A DNA stretch of 64,000 nt from Coprinellus micaceus (lineage: Eukaryota; Basidiomycota; Agaricomycetes; Agaricales; Psathyrellaceae). The stretch is taken from NCBI GenBank assembly GCA_951394405.1, contig OX596339.1, forward strand, positions 1,240,001-1,304,000, read 5' to 3'. Each line of letters begins with the position of its first letter. The stretch's first letter is position 1. Of this stretch, positions 11,291 through 24,435 are shown piece by piece. The position numbers were made by a program, and so were the translations under genes. The notes beneath the pieces were generated by a model, which saw only the letters and a program-made list of their open reading frames with translations, did not search any database and was not told the origin of the DNA.

Positions 11291-13588
11291 TCAGAGGGGT
11301 GTCTCCCCAACCCATTTCTTCACCGCTTCAACCAGCTCTTTGCGAACACAATCGGGGAATCCAAGCTCTACTCTTCTTTGATGTACCTGCCGATGTCGCT
11401 TTCCTCGCGCGTTTGTATGGTGCCTCCTTAGTGAATCTTCCCTTGCAAACTCTTGGAGACATCGGTCGTCCAAGCACAAATAGGTGTGCGTTGCGTGACG
11501 CTTGGATTGCAAATGCCGGACAAGATCGCCAGTAGCCTCCGCCGTGTGGGTACATCCTTCGAGGGGGCAGTGATATGCCCCATTATGGGGGCGGATGTCA
11601 TCGTGCGTAAGAGAGAGAGGATCGAGGATCGCCTGTAGGCCAGTCTCGCGCTTCTCCTTCCTTAGTTCGACACTTTTCGCGGTTGGCTGAGAGCGCGCAC
11701 TGGAAGGCAATGAGGGTCGTCTGGGACGTTTCTGAGCTCGACCTGCGGACAAGGTGCTCCCTTTGGCCCTTCCTTTGCTTCCATCTTTCGTGGGCTCGCC
11801 CCTTCCATCTCGACCAGGCGCTTCTTGGGGAGAGAAACCCGCCTCGTTCCCTGAAGGCGCAACTAGCTCAGAAGATGAATGCCGGCGTCGTTTATTGGGG
11901 CGTCCAGACCAGGAACGGGTCGGTGAGGCGCGATCCTCGTCACTGTCACTGTCACTGTCACTTGAGCCTTCAGGAGTTGAACGCTCGGCCTCCCTGTTAT
12001 CCCCCGGCAGTACTTCTCGCCTAGCAAACGTCTCTTCCTGATTTCGGCCATCGGCACTGCTCAAGTCAGAGTCTTCATCAACTGGGGAAGCGGAAGAGCG
12101 GAGCGACGCATCATCCCGGTTGTCCGTGACAGCGGCAGCCGTCCCCTCATCATCCTCGAAATCCTTCAGAAGGCCGAAGTCAATGCCCTTAATAAGCGGG
12201 CCCGCCCACAGCTTGTCCGCGTCCACGGATGGCCTGGGAAGAAGGGCCTCGTCGTAAGAGTCGTCCCCAGACAGGGAGGTTAGACGATCAGGCGAACTCC
12301 TCGCCGAGTCGACAACCAACCTCCCAAAGCACGCCCGACAGGTGTTGTACGAATACAGCTTGCCTTGAGCAGCGCGTTGCCTCCTGAATGAAGCAGAGAG
12401 TAGGGCTTTGTGGAGATCGTCGTACTTGCAGGACATACAGTGCCTTGGATCGTTGCCGTCGTTGTCACAAAGGCTATAACCGGAAGAGTCAGTACGATGT
12501 AGGGAGAGAAGAATGGATGAACATACAGCCTGCTCGCCCTCCTTAGGATGCCCTCACCAAGGGGTGTCTTCATCCTCCACTCAGAGTCTCCGAGCCGAGC
12601 CACCAAAGGCGCCTCAAGTACAGACCAGGCCTTGGGAGGCGCGTTGCTTCGTATGGGGTTGAACAGTGAGGGCATCCACGGCGCGTGGGGGTTAATACCC
12701 TTCTGGGTGTGGACGTGCTTCTGCAGGAAGTTGGAGCGTGCCCTGGCTAGATGTCCGTGGGTCCATCCGTCTGCTGAAGACGCGTTGTATGATGCGGACT
12801 TGGAGAAGAATCTGGAGATCGCGTCGGGGTCCGGATCAGGATTGGTAACTACGAGCACGCGACGAGGCTCCAGTTCCTCCTCTTCGAGATCGTCTCCCGA
12901 CGCGGTCTCGCCCTCGGAGAAATCTTCCGCGTCAAGAGGGACGTCGGGGACCCTCTCGGTAGCCCATTGCACGACCACCGAATGGCAATAGACCGTTAGA
13001 TGTTCGTCTTGTGCACTTCTCCGATTGTATGGGTCTGAACGTCTCGTTCGGTCCTCCTCCTCTTCCGTCTCAGCACTCGCACCCTCGTAGGGGGGTGAAT
13101 CGGGGATTCCGGATTGCCCTTGGATCACGAAAGGTTGGGCGAACCGTGCTGGGTCCCCTTGCAAATTCTCCTGTGCAGTACAGACACGCTCAGAAGGTGT
13201 GGATAGGAAGGGCTTCCCTTTCCGCTCATCGACGAATGTGAGGAGCTTCTGATGTCTTGAGAAGGGCAGAAGGTCTAGGTTCTCTCGGGGTTGGAGAAGA
13301 GATATAGCAAAGTCCCGTGGCTTCTGTGAAGACAGTGGAGAGGCTGGTAAGTGACAATGCCACAGCGCCGTATGATCGAGGGTTGACGCGCACCTTGAGG
13401 TCCAGACTCAAATCCGACTGTGGCATGGGTGCTAGACCATCGTCGTCGCGTTTACCAGATACCTCGTTCAGCAACGATGCTGCTCCTTGAGTCTTCAACA
13501 TAACCAGTTTATTCTTGATGCGAGAAAGCCTGGTGGGTATTCCGGCTGGTGGCCCGTTCTCGTCGACAACGCCTGTTTTCACCGCCAT
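11291..13588 (-). CDS. C2H2 zinc-finger protein with acidic, disordered centre
   Basis: Assembled from three exons: 13588 to about 13396; about 13327 to 12527; and about 12475 to 11291. It starts MAVKTGVVDENGPPAGIP. The N-terminal third has a KPRDFAISLLQPRENLDLLPF stretch and many acidic residues. The centre is Ser/Asp/Glu-rich with a run of DS repeats from the tandem DNA repeat at 11939-11962. The C-terminus holds two C2H2-type fingers: CPLEGC...HLQSKRH and CLDDRC...RRHHTNARGKRH. Two CxxC pairs (CDN...CMSCKYD and CRACFGR) may form an additional metal site. This is probably a nuclear DNA-binding or regulatory protein. I recognise no named orthologue. The first intron is inferred from a GTGCGC donor and a TTCACAG acceptor and keeps the frame open. 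Confidence 0.7.
11939..11962. repeat. Hexanucleotide microsatellite (gtcact)n inside the zinc-finger gene
   Basis: Four tandem copies of gtcact on the plus strand. On the coding (minus) strand they read as alternating Asp-Ser codons in a disordered acidic part of the protein, so copy-number changes would keep the frame. Confidence 0.8.
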
Positions 13589-14490
13589 GTTGAGTCGTCG
13601 TTGATAAGTTCACTGGGTCTAGACGTCGACTCGGAGGAGGCCCTTGACAAATGGTTAGTATCGATCAACTTCAGGAAGATAAAGGACCTGATACACGACG
13701 TACCGTAAGGCTGGTTATGAATCCAAAGGTGAATTCAACGAGGGTGCGTGAGGGTGATGAGAGAAGGGGGAAAGAGAAAGAGGGTGCGTGTCTGGGTTGG
13801 GTTTCAATCCGGGCGTAATCACGCAGGATTTGGGCTCTTTGTCGAGACTACATGGTCATACCGCACCCCGAGGGCCACCATTCGGATCCTGCCACTCGGG
13901 TACTGTGAGATGCGACAATGGCGAGCCAAAGAGCCACAAGGCGTCCGAAATTCACTGCTATACAATGGTTCTCCCTCGCCTCGCATTGCGACAGTGGCCA
14001 CATAATACAGTGTATTGCATGATATCCATGCGGTTCATGACGATGGGGAATGAGAACAATGAAGGGAACATAGTGGTTCAAAGCAAAGCTAGCTCGTCGT
14101 TGAACCACAGAACGCGTCAACGTGGCTGTGCGAAAGATTCGGAATTTTCCGACGCGACGTCATGGGCGCCTATTCAAGTTCGCCCAATTGCATCGACGCG
14201 ATCAAGGGACAGTACCTGCCCCGTATCTTGGGGCACTAACATCTGTACTAGAGGGCGTCTGACTGGCATTCGGGATTTATTCACCGCGAGTGACCTCGAA
14301 TAGAACGTTTCCGGGCGTCTTCCACTGCAAGACCATCGATCCACGACCTCAATATTCACTTCATGTTGAATAAATACGAATAATACAGAATTAATTAAAT
14401 ATAAATAAACGGAATATGAATAGGGAAATTTGAATGTGCATAATCGAGAGTAAGGGGGGTTGGTAATCCAGTCGACAAACCGTTACCATA
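13589..14490. other. Intergenic, AT-rich towards 14.4 kb
   Basis: No gene seen. Positions about 14360-14425 are strongly AT-rich (aataaatac, ttaattaaatataaataaac). They lie just downstream of the stop of the minus-strand gene ending at 14491, and fit a polyadenylation region for that transcript. Confidence 0.45.
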
Positions 14491-16557
14491 TCACATCTTC
14501 CCGTTTGGCTGTCGGGGAGTGATAACCAGATCAATGTCCCCATCTTCGCAGAAACTGGGCTGGGAATAGACGCTCGACACGGTTGCAAGAGTCTCTGGCC
14601 GACGCCGAGGTCTCCGAGATGCGGAGGCCTTGACAGTCGACTTAGAGCTGTTGGATCTCGAAAGCTTCCCCCTGTCCTTGGGAGGCAAAGGAGGGGGTTT
14701 CTCCCCCTCGCTCTCCAGCTCGAAGTCGTCCATCGTAAGACACATCGCACCATCAACACCCTCCTCAGGCGTAACTGGGCGAGCAGGGCCGTGAAGCAAG
14801 GGTTTCAGAACGACAGAATTGTTTACACCCAAGGAGGAGATAGAGAAGTTGTCATGATGCAACGAGAGCGGGGGAGGGATGTGCTTCGCGACCTTCGGAC
14901 GGGTGGGTGCCTTGGTTTCGGGAGGCGTAGGTGGCTTTGACTCGGTTCCATGGCCCTCTTTCTGGATGTTGTCGACAGCGCTACCGGAGGGCTGGTGCAT
15001 GGTTCCTGCAGAGACCTTTGGAGTATCCTTGAGTTCATGCTCCGTTACCCGGCTCTCCTTAGCATCCTTCTTCTCCCTCGTCAGCTTGGAAGGTTCCCTC
15101 TCATCCTTCTCATCCCTCTCCGCCTTCAGTTTCGCATTCCTCGCTTCTCTATCCAGCTGTTCTTTCACATGTTGGGGCAGCTTCACCGACGCAGGCTCCG
15201 AGACGTTGTACGGGCCTAGCGGATCCTGGCATTTAGACCTGCCCATGGGGCGTGGGGCACTGATCATACGCTCCTCATACCCTTCTGGGACCGACGCATA
15301 GTTGGCGTCGACCTTAGCCATATCTTCCAAAGAAAGCTTAGGCTCAGGGTCGGCGTTGGGTGGAGGTGGGCGAGCGAGAGGATCGTACGGGAAGATGTCA
15401 TGCGCATGCCGTGTCGAAACCGCGATATGTTCAAGGGAGGGACGAGTGCTGTGATTACGGTCAAGCTGACGGGGGTGGGACTTGCCACCCAACTTAGAGC
15501 GGAGGCTGCCACTCCGTTGGATACCGCCCTCGGAATTCAAGCCGAACTCTTCGACCTTCTGTTCGCGTTTGGGACTCCCGCTACAAAGTGGTGAGGACGC
15601 CGGCTTGGATAGAGGTTTCGGGAGAGGAACGTACAGTTTGGCTCTCCACTTCTTCGCAACGCTATCTGTAGATCCAGAGCGTTTGTGTCCGTATACACTG
15701 TGGCCGTCGTCCGACATGTCCATGAAGCTCGTTGCAGGCGAGGAATCGGTGGCAGAAGGATTCTGGGTATCGAGTGAAGGGGTGCTACCGTTCAAGCTAC
15801 CGCTCCCGCGACCGCTTGGCCCCAGATGATGATACGGGTAGAACTGAGCGGGGCCAAGGTCAGTGCCGGCAGGAGGGATGACGTGAATACGAGGTGGGCT
15901 CACTGTGTCCTCAAGGTGTAACCGGTCGTTCGGCCTCGTATCCTCCTTAAAATGGGGGCTGCCAATCTTCTCCGTCGTAACCTTGTCATGAGACTTGCCG
16001 CCGAGTCCGGTCCACTTTTTCCCGACGGCCTTGGAGACTGGCGCAGAATGAGGGGTCGCTGAGTGTGGATTGGCTGAAGAGTCGAAGTCCTTAAGGTCGA
16101 GGTCTGGTTCGACCATCTCCCAGGTGCTATCCGTCGACGGTCTGCCACTGGTGCCGCTCGACCAGCTCTCGGAAGAATTCGTGCGGGAGTGGGGGAGCAT
16201 CTTGGCCACCGTCTTGGACAGGGGAGTCTTCGACCCCTTCTGCTTCTGCGGAGAAGGGGCACCCTTCATGTCGATGAAGCTGGACGACGGCGAGACGGCC
16301 ATGACATGGGCACCGGCGACAGGCCGAAGCTTCGCGTCGTCAAACTTGTACTTGGGCAGGTCGGGGGTGTGACTGGTGCCTCCGTCCGTCTGCGGCGAGC
16401 CAGTCTATAGAAAACGTGAGTCAGGAACGAGAGAAGAGGATAGTGGGAAGCGTACCTTGGTTGAGAGGCTCGAGGAGCCGACGACACGAGAGAAGTTGTG
16501 TGTGGTGTGAGTGATCTGATCTTTGCGAACTGTACGTTTGTCCTGGGTGTCAAGCAT
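14491..16557 (-). CDS. Large disordered Ser/Pro/Lys-rich protein of unknown function
   Basis: Two exons give 671 residues. Exon 1 is 16557-16456 (MLDTQDKRTVRKDQ...). A 51 nt intron follows at 16455-16405 (GTACGC...CTATAG, phase 0), and exon 2 is 16404-14491. The product has no recognisable fold. It is rich in Ser, Pro and Lys, with many SP/TP dipeptides that could be phosphorylation sites. It has a highly charged stretch around AKLKAERDEKDEREPSKLTR, a PPPLPPKDRGK proline motif like an SH3 ligand, and an acidic C-terminus ending DGDIDLVITPRQPNGKM. Such proteins are often cytoskeletal or signalling scaffolds, but nothing here identifies which. The first exon is supported by an exact frame match and canonical splice ends. 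Confidence 0.7.
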
Positions 16558-17650
16558 CGCGGTAATATTAGTAGGCAGGGAACTCGTGTTGGGAGGGGTG
16601 TACAAAGGGTTGGTACGGTCGATCAGTCAGAGCTTCTACGAAGTTAGGAAGAACCGGGGGGCAAAATAAGGTGAAAAAATCCGGGCGGCAACATGGTGGC
16701 CTTTATACCACCCCGAGGCGCCCCGTTAGCTACCGTCCAACCTGGACGCCATTCAAAGCCACACCCATAGCTCTGCCCTGTGAAATGGCTTTGATCGTTT
16801 TGACTATGTTGGGCTTTGCCTGGTCCAAAAGCATGGTTACGGCGGAACCAAAATGGCAACAGTGAGTGGCTTTGATGCCGCACTGCAGTCAGGTCGATGA
16901 GGATGGTCCATTCGTCCTTCTCATGGTCGAGGTGACATATGCTGTCAATCAGAATGGCTACCAGCACGTAGCTCACGTCGACAATGGCTGATCCTTTCGA
17001 AATGGTGAAGTACGATCGTCGGAGTCGAAACGGATAAAGCAAGGCTGCTCTTTGGCGAGAGTTTCAGAAGAATCTCGGTCCACCCAGCGGAAGGATTGCA
17101 ATGGTGCAACTGTTCTTTCTTGACAGTAGAATTAGCTTTCTCTTTGGAGAGGAACCTCTTGAAGAATTGCAGAGCATCGTATTTGTCCCAAGGACCTCCC
17201 GCATTCCCTTTGCAAGTCGCCAGCCAGCTTACAGGCGATTGTTCCCTGGACGATAGATCAGCCACTGTCCATCACAGCGTCTAGAAGGGCGTCCGAAACG
17301 GCCGGCACGATGGCCACAATGGGTTCGTAGGACAGCAGTTGAAGTTTCGGGGCGCTCCAAGTCGATTCAGAACTTGGCCGTAGTCGAGGACATGGGTGAG
17401 CAAAGCCAAAAAGGTGCGGGATCAGCATGCGTCACGGTGGCGGCGACTCAATGTGTAAGAACAGGGCTTTCTCCTACTTCCACACGCGAACTGCATCCCG
17501 AGGCCTAAGCACTTAGCCCACTATCCAACGTTCCTTCTAGCCTGCTCAAGAAGGTTCTTGGATCGACCAAGCCCCTATTGTGACACATTTCTCCACCAAC
17601 CACGATTGCAACTGTCCAAGCAAGCGTTCGGGGAAGGAGCGCTTGGACCT
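16558..17650. other. Divergent promoter region, no gene seen
   Basis: This lies between two divergently transcribed genes (minus-strand start at 16557, plus-strand start at 17651). Only short frames without family resemblance are present. It should hold both promoters and 5' leaders; a C/T-rich stretch just upstream of 17651 is compatible with that. Confidence 0.45.
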
Positions 17651-19923
17651 ATGCTCCCGAGACGACCAGACCTTCGCCTCGAGGACGATGATTTTCTAGA
17701 GGAAGACATCGGAACGGCATCCAGCCCTTATTTCGCCTCATCTATCCCGTCTGCATCATCTCTGGCCTCGACGGCATCTGGAGCGAGTTCGACCACGACC
17801 CTTCCCCTGTCGACCAGCAAGAATGGGTCATCATCGAATTTCGGGAGTCCGAACCCAATTATGGGCGCCCCAAGGTTCATAGAATCGTTGGACACATTTC
17901 CGTCGAACAAGGCCAGGGGGAAACTGAGCTCCCTGAACCCAAACTCCCCATCCACTTCTTCGTTACCCCAGAGTCGGTCCGTTCAGCATGTGAAGAGGCT
18001 GAGCCCCCAGCTCTCGCGGTCGAATACGGATCCTTCGAGCAACAGCTTGGGTGAAAGGAGGAGAGCGAAGAAGGAGCTGAACGAGGAGAAGTTGCAGTTG
18101 GACGACGACGTGGTGAAGAAGTTGAGGAGATGGATCGTGAGCATTGCTGTCGGTGAGTCCTCAGACGAGATAGCTACAACAAGCAATGCCTTTATATCTG
18201 TGCAGTGGAATTCGACCTGGATGATGGCCCTACGGTGTCCGGAGTTTACCCCCCGATCGACCTTAGCGCACGCGAAGAGGAGAACATGTGAGGATGCTAC
18301 GTATCGTCAAGGCTGAACTAATAGGTTTCCAGCGCGTTCTCAGCTTTCCCTGACTCGCTTCAGTTTGACCAGGGCTCCCAGGTGCATTCGTTTCGAACGC
18401 GGAAGCAAGGAGAAGATGGAGACGGGTTCCTATGTGGCTTCTCGCACTTCACACAGAAGCGGGACGCGACGTCCAAGCGTGGATACCAGCAGGTACGTAA
18501 ATAGATTCAGATTAGGCGCCTAACTGACCGTATGATCCAGTCCTCCGTCGTGATCCTAACCCAGTTCCAATACCCATCCCTTTTCTCCTCCCTGGCATCT
18601 ATCCTCGGCCCCTTGTATCAACAACACGGGCTCCCAATGCTTGAGAGCGCATGCTATAGTATATCTAACTGGTGGGTCGCCTCGTGGACTTCCTTGTGCC
18701 GTCGTTCCTGACGGGGCCCCGCAAAGGAAAGGTCGGAGCCCACCCCAGGGACCACCATAGAACTTGGGTTCCTCGGAACAGTGCTTCATGCTGAACTGCC
18801 CCACTCTATCGACGCTCAACAACTGACCGAGACCTCGTCGTTCAATGAAAAGTACGACACCAGATTCCATGTAGGTCCCGTACCTCCATCAGGCGACGTG
18901 ACCTCACCTTGCCTTCCCAGATCCTTGCTACATCTGCCCCTTTTCACCCACCTCCCCTACTCCTCTTTGAAGCTTGCATGGCTAACCTCTGGTCGATCTG
19001 GGAATGCCTCCTGCTCTGCGAACCCATCCTCGTCTTCGGCTCGTCCCCTGCCCAGACCAGCCAAGCTGTGTGGTGGCTCCGGGACCTCGTGCGGCCCATA
19101 CCCATGGCTGGCGACTTCCGACCCTACTTCACCATGCAAGACGGCGACCACTCTGCCCTCATCAACAAACTCCCGCCTAAGCCTGGTCTGCTGATAGGAG
19201 TGACGAACCCCTTCTTTGAGAAGTCGTGCAACCATTGGCCGCATGTTCTAAGTCTGGGAAGAAGAGTGACGTGGGTGTTCTTCATCTCTGGGGTAAGTGT
19301 CTGCTTCTCACCTCGTCTGCGGGTAGGCCCCAACCGGGACATGGAAGCCCAGTACTTGGGAACAGTGCGGGCCCAGCCCCCGGTTGGAGGACGAAGACGC
19401 ACAAACGCCATATCTCGAAAGATCGAACGCTTCTCAAACGGCTGGAGGCCGCGTGCAGGGGGAACGACCAAGCTAGTGTGTACACTCTCCCTTCTCGTCA
19501 CTATTACTCTGCCCACATGACTGCACAGAATTGGCAGCCTCCCTCGATCTACGAAGACATTTCTGCTCACGGACAACACAATTTATAACACCACTAGCAA
19601 GATACCTGAACACTTTGATACCCAATCCATCTGAAGTTAAGAACGCTCGAGCCCGGGGTGCCTCTAACGGCACCCTTCGCCTAAAAGCTTTCAACACGGA
19701 AAACTTTATGGACTCGTTGAGGAAGAATGGCAGCCCTCTGCCGTTCAAGTCGACAAGCAAACGAGCAGAGTTTTACGAGAGGTGGGCCGAGATTGTTCCT
19801 TCCTCTCACCCACCGCTGATCTGCTTGCTGCGTAGGTGGTTAAAGTCACCCGCTTTTGGAGCTTGGCTGGTCCAGCAGGAGGGTATTGTGCAGGCCATAC
19901 TAAATACCCCCCGGCCTACGTAG
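17651..19923 (+). CDS. DENN domain protein, DENND6 type
   Basis: DENN proteins act as exchange factors for Rab GTPases in endosomal and secretory traffic; animal DENND6 acts on Rab14-type GTPases. I chose the ATG at 17651 (MLPRRPDLRLEDDDF) because the frame upstream has no ATG. After a Ser-rich N-terminus and a basic helix (RRAKKELNEEKLQLDDDVVK) come the family landmarks in order: VEFDLDDGPTVSGVYPPIDLS; AFPDSLQFDQG; SSVVILTQFQYPSLFSSL; LWSIWECLLLCEPILVF; DFRPYFTMQDGD; and LLIGVTNPFFEKSCNHWPH. The C-terminal RRHFCSRTTQFITPLARYL and WLKSPAFGAWL also match DENND6. Several short introns separate these segments, including gtgagt-type donors near 18151 and 18289. The order and spacing match DENND6 well, so the family call is firm. 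The exact exon edges in 18.3-19.5 kb are uncertain. Confidence 0.85.
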
Positions 19924-20639
19924 ATAGTGATAATATACGAGGAAGGCAGACACATTTGTCTACCAGATTCCAGGAAATAGGGGCATAGGAAGGTGTTGCC
20001 AAATAAGCGCAAATCTCGTTGCAGTGTATCAATGACAAATTTCGTCCGCACCAACTTGACCACGAACCACAATCTTCCCTCATTCCCCCTTCTCCCCGTC
20101 GTTCCCGTCACCCCGCCTTTGTTGAAAAGAACATCGAATCTGTAAAACGCCTGTAAATTCTGTATTTCTTGTACCACCCTCCTGTAAGGACCTCATCCGT
20201 CATGCGTCGAGCGCTAAATTCAATCAGTGCAACCAGAGACCTCCCCCCACCGGCTACATACGCGTCCTCCCCCTCGTTTCTGTCTCTTCCGACGGTTGCT
20301 TTCAGAGCGACTCAAAACGGACAGGCAGAACCTGCACAAAGCGGCACACTTGCTTGCACCATTGTAAATCGACGTTGACCAATTCGGCGTTGATTGGCCT
20401 GTCATTTACTATCGTCGTCATTTTTGTCGTTGATACTCAGCTCAAACATTGGTCGCTTGCTTCACATCGCCCAGCCCTCTCCTCTTCACTCGCCCTCTTC
20501 CTCTAGAACTCTCGCTTTTACGACAAGAGGTATCACCTTCAGCTTGAAGCGTCAGTGATACTTGTTCTAGATTGAGTCTTCGTGTTCCCGGCCCCCCGAA
20601 GCGACTACGTATCCTTGAATCCAACACCTCGTATCCGAA
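19924..20639. other. Intergenic spacer
   Basis: No gene seen between the DENND6-type gene and the RRM gene. The part nearest 20639 is C/T-rich and probably contains the promoter and 5' leader of the RRM gene. Confidence 0.45.
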
Positions 20640-21908
<1,269 letters not shown>

Positions 21909-23070
21909 TTACCTTGCACCTTCTCTACCCCTTCCTGGACTGTTTCCTCCGCTCTGGAATGGACTTGGCTCCTTCATTCGCTGTTGTCTGCGACCCCCCT
22001 TCCTGTATATTTATTTCCCTTCCTTTGGCGACTACCCGGATCGGTGCGCTCACTACTTGTCTACCTTCCGCCCATATTCCGGACGCATCGGTCTCTCTGC
22101 ATGTCACGCTACCAACAACTCAATGAAACAAATAAATCGTTCAAACCATCGACTCTGCGGCCCGACCTCGATGGTCGATGAGTACTCTCCAGGTGGAACG
22201 AGGCGTGGAGGCCATTTCAACCCTGCTTTCGGCGGGGTCGTTCATGGAAGACGGGATGAAGAAGGCTTGGCGAGGAAGCGTCTGAGGACGGTGGAAGGAG
22301 GAACGCAGGATCTCAACTGAAATGAGTGTGTGGATCTGGGTGTGGCTGCTGGGATCTGAGTTGTATCCTATACAAGCCGGCTTCGGTGTACCATTTACCA
22401 TTTATTGACGTCCATATCGTGACCCCTTTAACATCTGTCCATATGAAATGATTGGCAACGTATTTTTTTTTGGCCTTGAGCACCCTTCGACAACTGAGTG
22501 TCCCTCAGATGCGATGGTGATGCAGTAAGGACGAAGCCAAGACGAGTTTGCGACTACGGATTTGCTCTTCAGTAGACTGTCAGGTCGATGGCGCGGGCTT
22601 TGGCTGGTGTGCAAATATGCTTTTAGGCGTTAAGGGTATGCCGTGGCTAGATAAGATTAAGCGCCGAGAGATCGAGTGACGTTATGGGGAGCTGCTGAGC
22701 ACAGTGCTCACCTGAACCGTGGAACCCCTCAGAGAGCGGCCAGAAAGTGATTTTCGTTGCAGAAGCAGATTGGTTGTTCCGAAGGAAATCGATAGCAAGT
22801 ATGGTAGATGTTTCTCCTGAAGGTTGCCGCTACTGGTTAGTATCCAGCGATCAAGGTAGCCTACGAACTTGAGCCCGCGAAACGGGGCGAGGAGACAAGG
22901 ACATGAATAATCCAACTAGATAGTCTAAGATATAATGGATATGAGCTATCTCGTACTCGAGTGTACCTGCCAGTCCATTCGCCACAGAACTACATATATG
23001 CCGTCCATCCGACCTCCTTGGCACTGATAAAGATAATTAAATAGAAACGATTATGTGGAAGGTGCGGCTG
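21909..23070. other. Intergenic between convergent genes
   Basis: This lies between the convergent RRM gene (plus) and the terpene synthase gene (minus). I see only short frames with no family resemblance. The segment should hold both transcript ends. A T-rich run near 22463-22472 is the only obvious compositional feature. Confidence 0.45.
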
Positions 23071-24435
23071 TTAGTTGTGAGCCTTGAGCTTTAGAAATCT
23101 CTTGGGAAGCAGCTTCACTATCTGGTGCATCTTGATTTCTTGGCCGTCACTTCCAAAGTATCGTGTGGAATCGAAGGACCAGTGAAGAGAACCTAGACCG
23201 TGTATCGTCAACGTCAGTGCCTGGTTGTTTGTCAAGCCCAGCAGGGTATCAGGTAGCCACCCGACCATGACACCCATGGATTGCAAGGTAGTACGCCTCG
23301 ACACAGAAAGGGAAGCAAAAGGCGACGTAGACGCACCGACGATCCAGTTCTGCAGCCCATCAACGTAGACGAGGACTTGGCGATCGAGTTCAGGCCCCCA
23401 CGAAGGGATGCGCTGTCTATCACACTCGAACCGGTCGATGGTTTTTCTGCAAAGGTCGCCAATAAAGTTGACGGCTTCTTGGAGCCTAACACCCTTCTCC
23501 TGCATTATCACCGACACGAGGTTAAAGGTATCATGACGGGATTGCTCGACGTTGTAAGAGAATATGTCCTGTAGGGAGATCGCATTTATGAGCCAGGCAC
23601 TTCATTTCAACGTGGTGTTAGAACAGAATACTGCGAGGAGAACTCGAAGGAACGGGAGGGGGAGTGGCCGACGTACGTTTGACCAAGTCACGAGGTCGTT
23701 CGTAGCTTCCTCGAGGGACTGGATGATTGGGTGCTGAACAACTTCCTCCGGCAAATCAATCCCAGCAGCGAACTCGGTTAATTGAAAACAAGGTTTACAC
23801 CCGCTATTATCCCTTCGGACGGTGAGGTACGACTCCATATCGGGAATGACGCCCTGAGTGCGGTCCTGAGTTTGCTGGGCGACAGATTGAAAGAACAAGT
23901 CCATGTTCTGGATGAAGCGCTCAGTACACCGTGGCCCCGCTGTCCGCACAAAGCGGCCGAAGAACCTAGCAGTTGTCAATATGCAAACGCCAAATGTAGT
24001 CAGTCAGCGGCTGGTAGTAACGCGCTGTCAGAGCGGGTAATTAACTCACGATTTGGTCATAAGGCCAGCTTTCTTGTCGGTCTCGTAAGTGAATGGGTCG
24101 CGCATGGCCGCGATGCAGCAGTTGGCAAGACCGTAGGTGTCGTCGAGGTCGAAATCGTCTAGCCAGTCGTCGAGGTTGAAGAGGTAGTTCATGAAGTCGT
24201 CGCAAACGCGCAAGTGGTATGGATCGGCATCGGGGTAGCATGCGGCGGTGAGTTCTCCTGCCTTCAAGCCCATGAACTTTACTGCCCGAGCCTCGGACAG
24301 GCCAGCGCCACTGAGTAGCCACTTCTCGGACTCCCTGGCAATGTTGTAGCAGTGGTTGTTGACCCGAAGGGGGTATTGACAATGTGAGACTAGATCAGGG
24401 AGGATGAAGTACGAGGGAAGGGAGGAGTCAGACAT
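23071..24435 (-). CDS. Class I terpene synthase (sesquiterpene type)
   Basis: Cyclises a prenyl diphosphate, most likely farnesyl diphosphate, by metal-assisted ionisation. Four exons give about 340 residues, the usual length for mushroom sesquiterpene synthases. It starts MSDSSLPSYFILPDLVSHC at 24435. The aspartate-rich motif is in FNLDDWLDDFDLDD. The NSE metal-binding motif is complete as NDIFSYNVE, with its Asn codon ending exon 2 and the rest in exon 3 (intron GTACGT...CTACAG). The diphosphate-sensing Arg-Tyr pair is in SFDSTRYFG, and the protein ends LLPKRFLKLKAHN. All catalytic motifs are present, so the enzyme should be active. The last intron (23336-23193) is 144 nt, a multiple of three, and has no in-frame stop. 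No P450, transporter or regulator gene lies beside it. The product cannot be told from sequence. Confidence 0.92.

Noticed and set aside
17558..17650. Earlier start for the DENND6-type gene
   Set aside because: The frame is open upstream but begins at a TTG with no ATG, so the ATG at 17651 was used.
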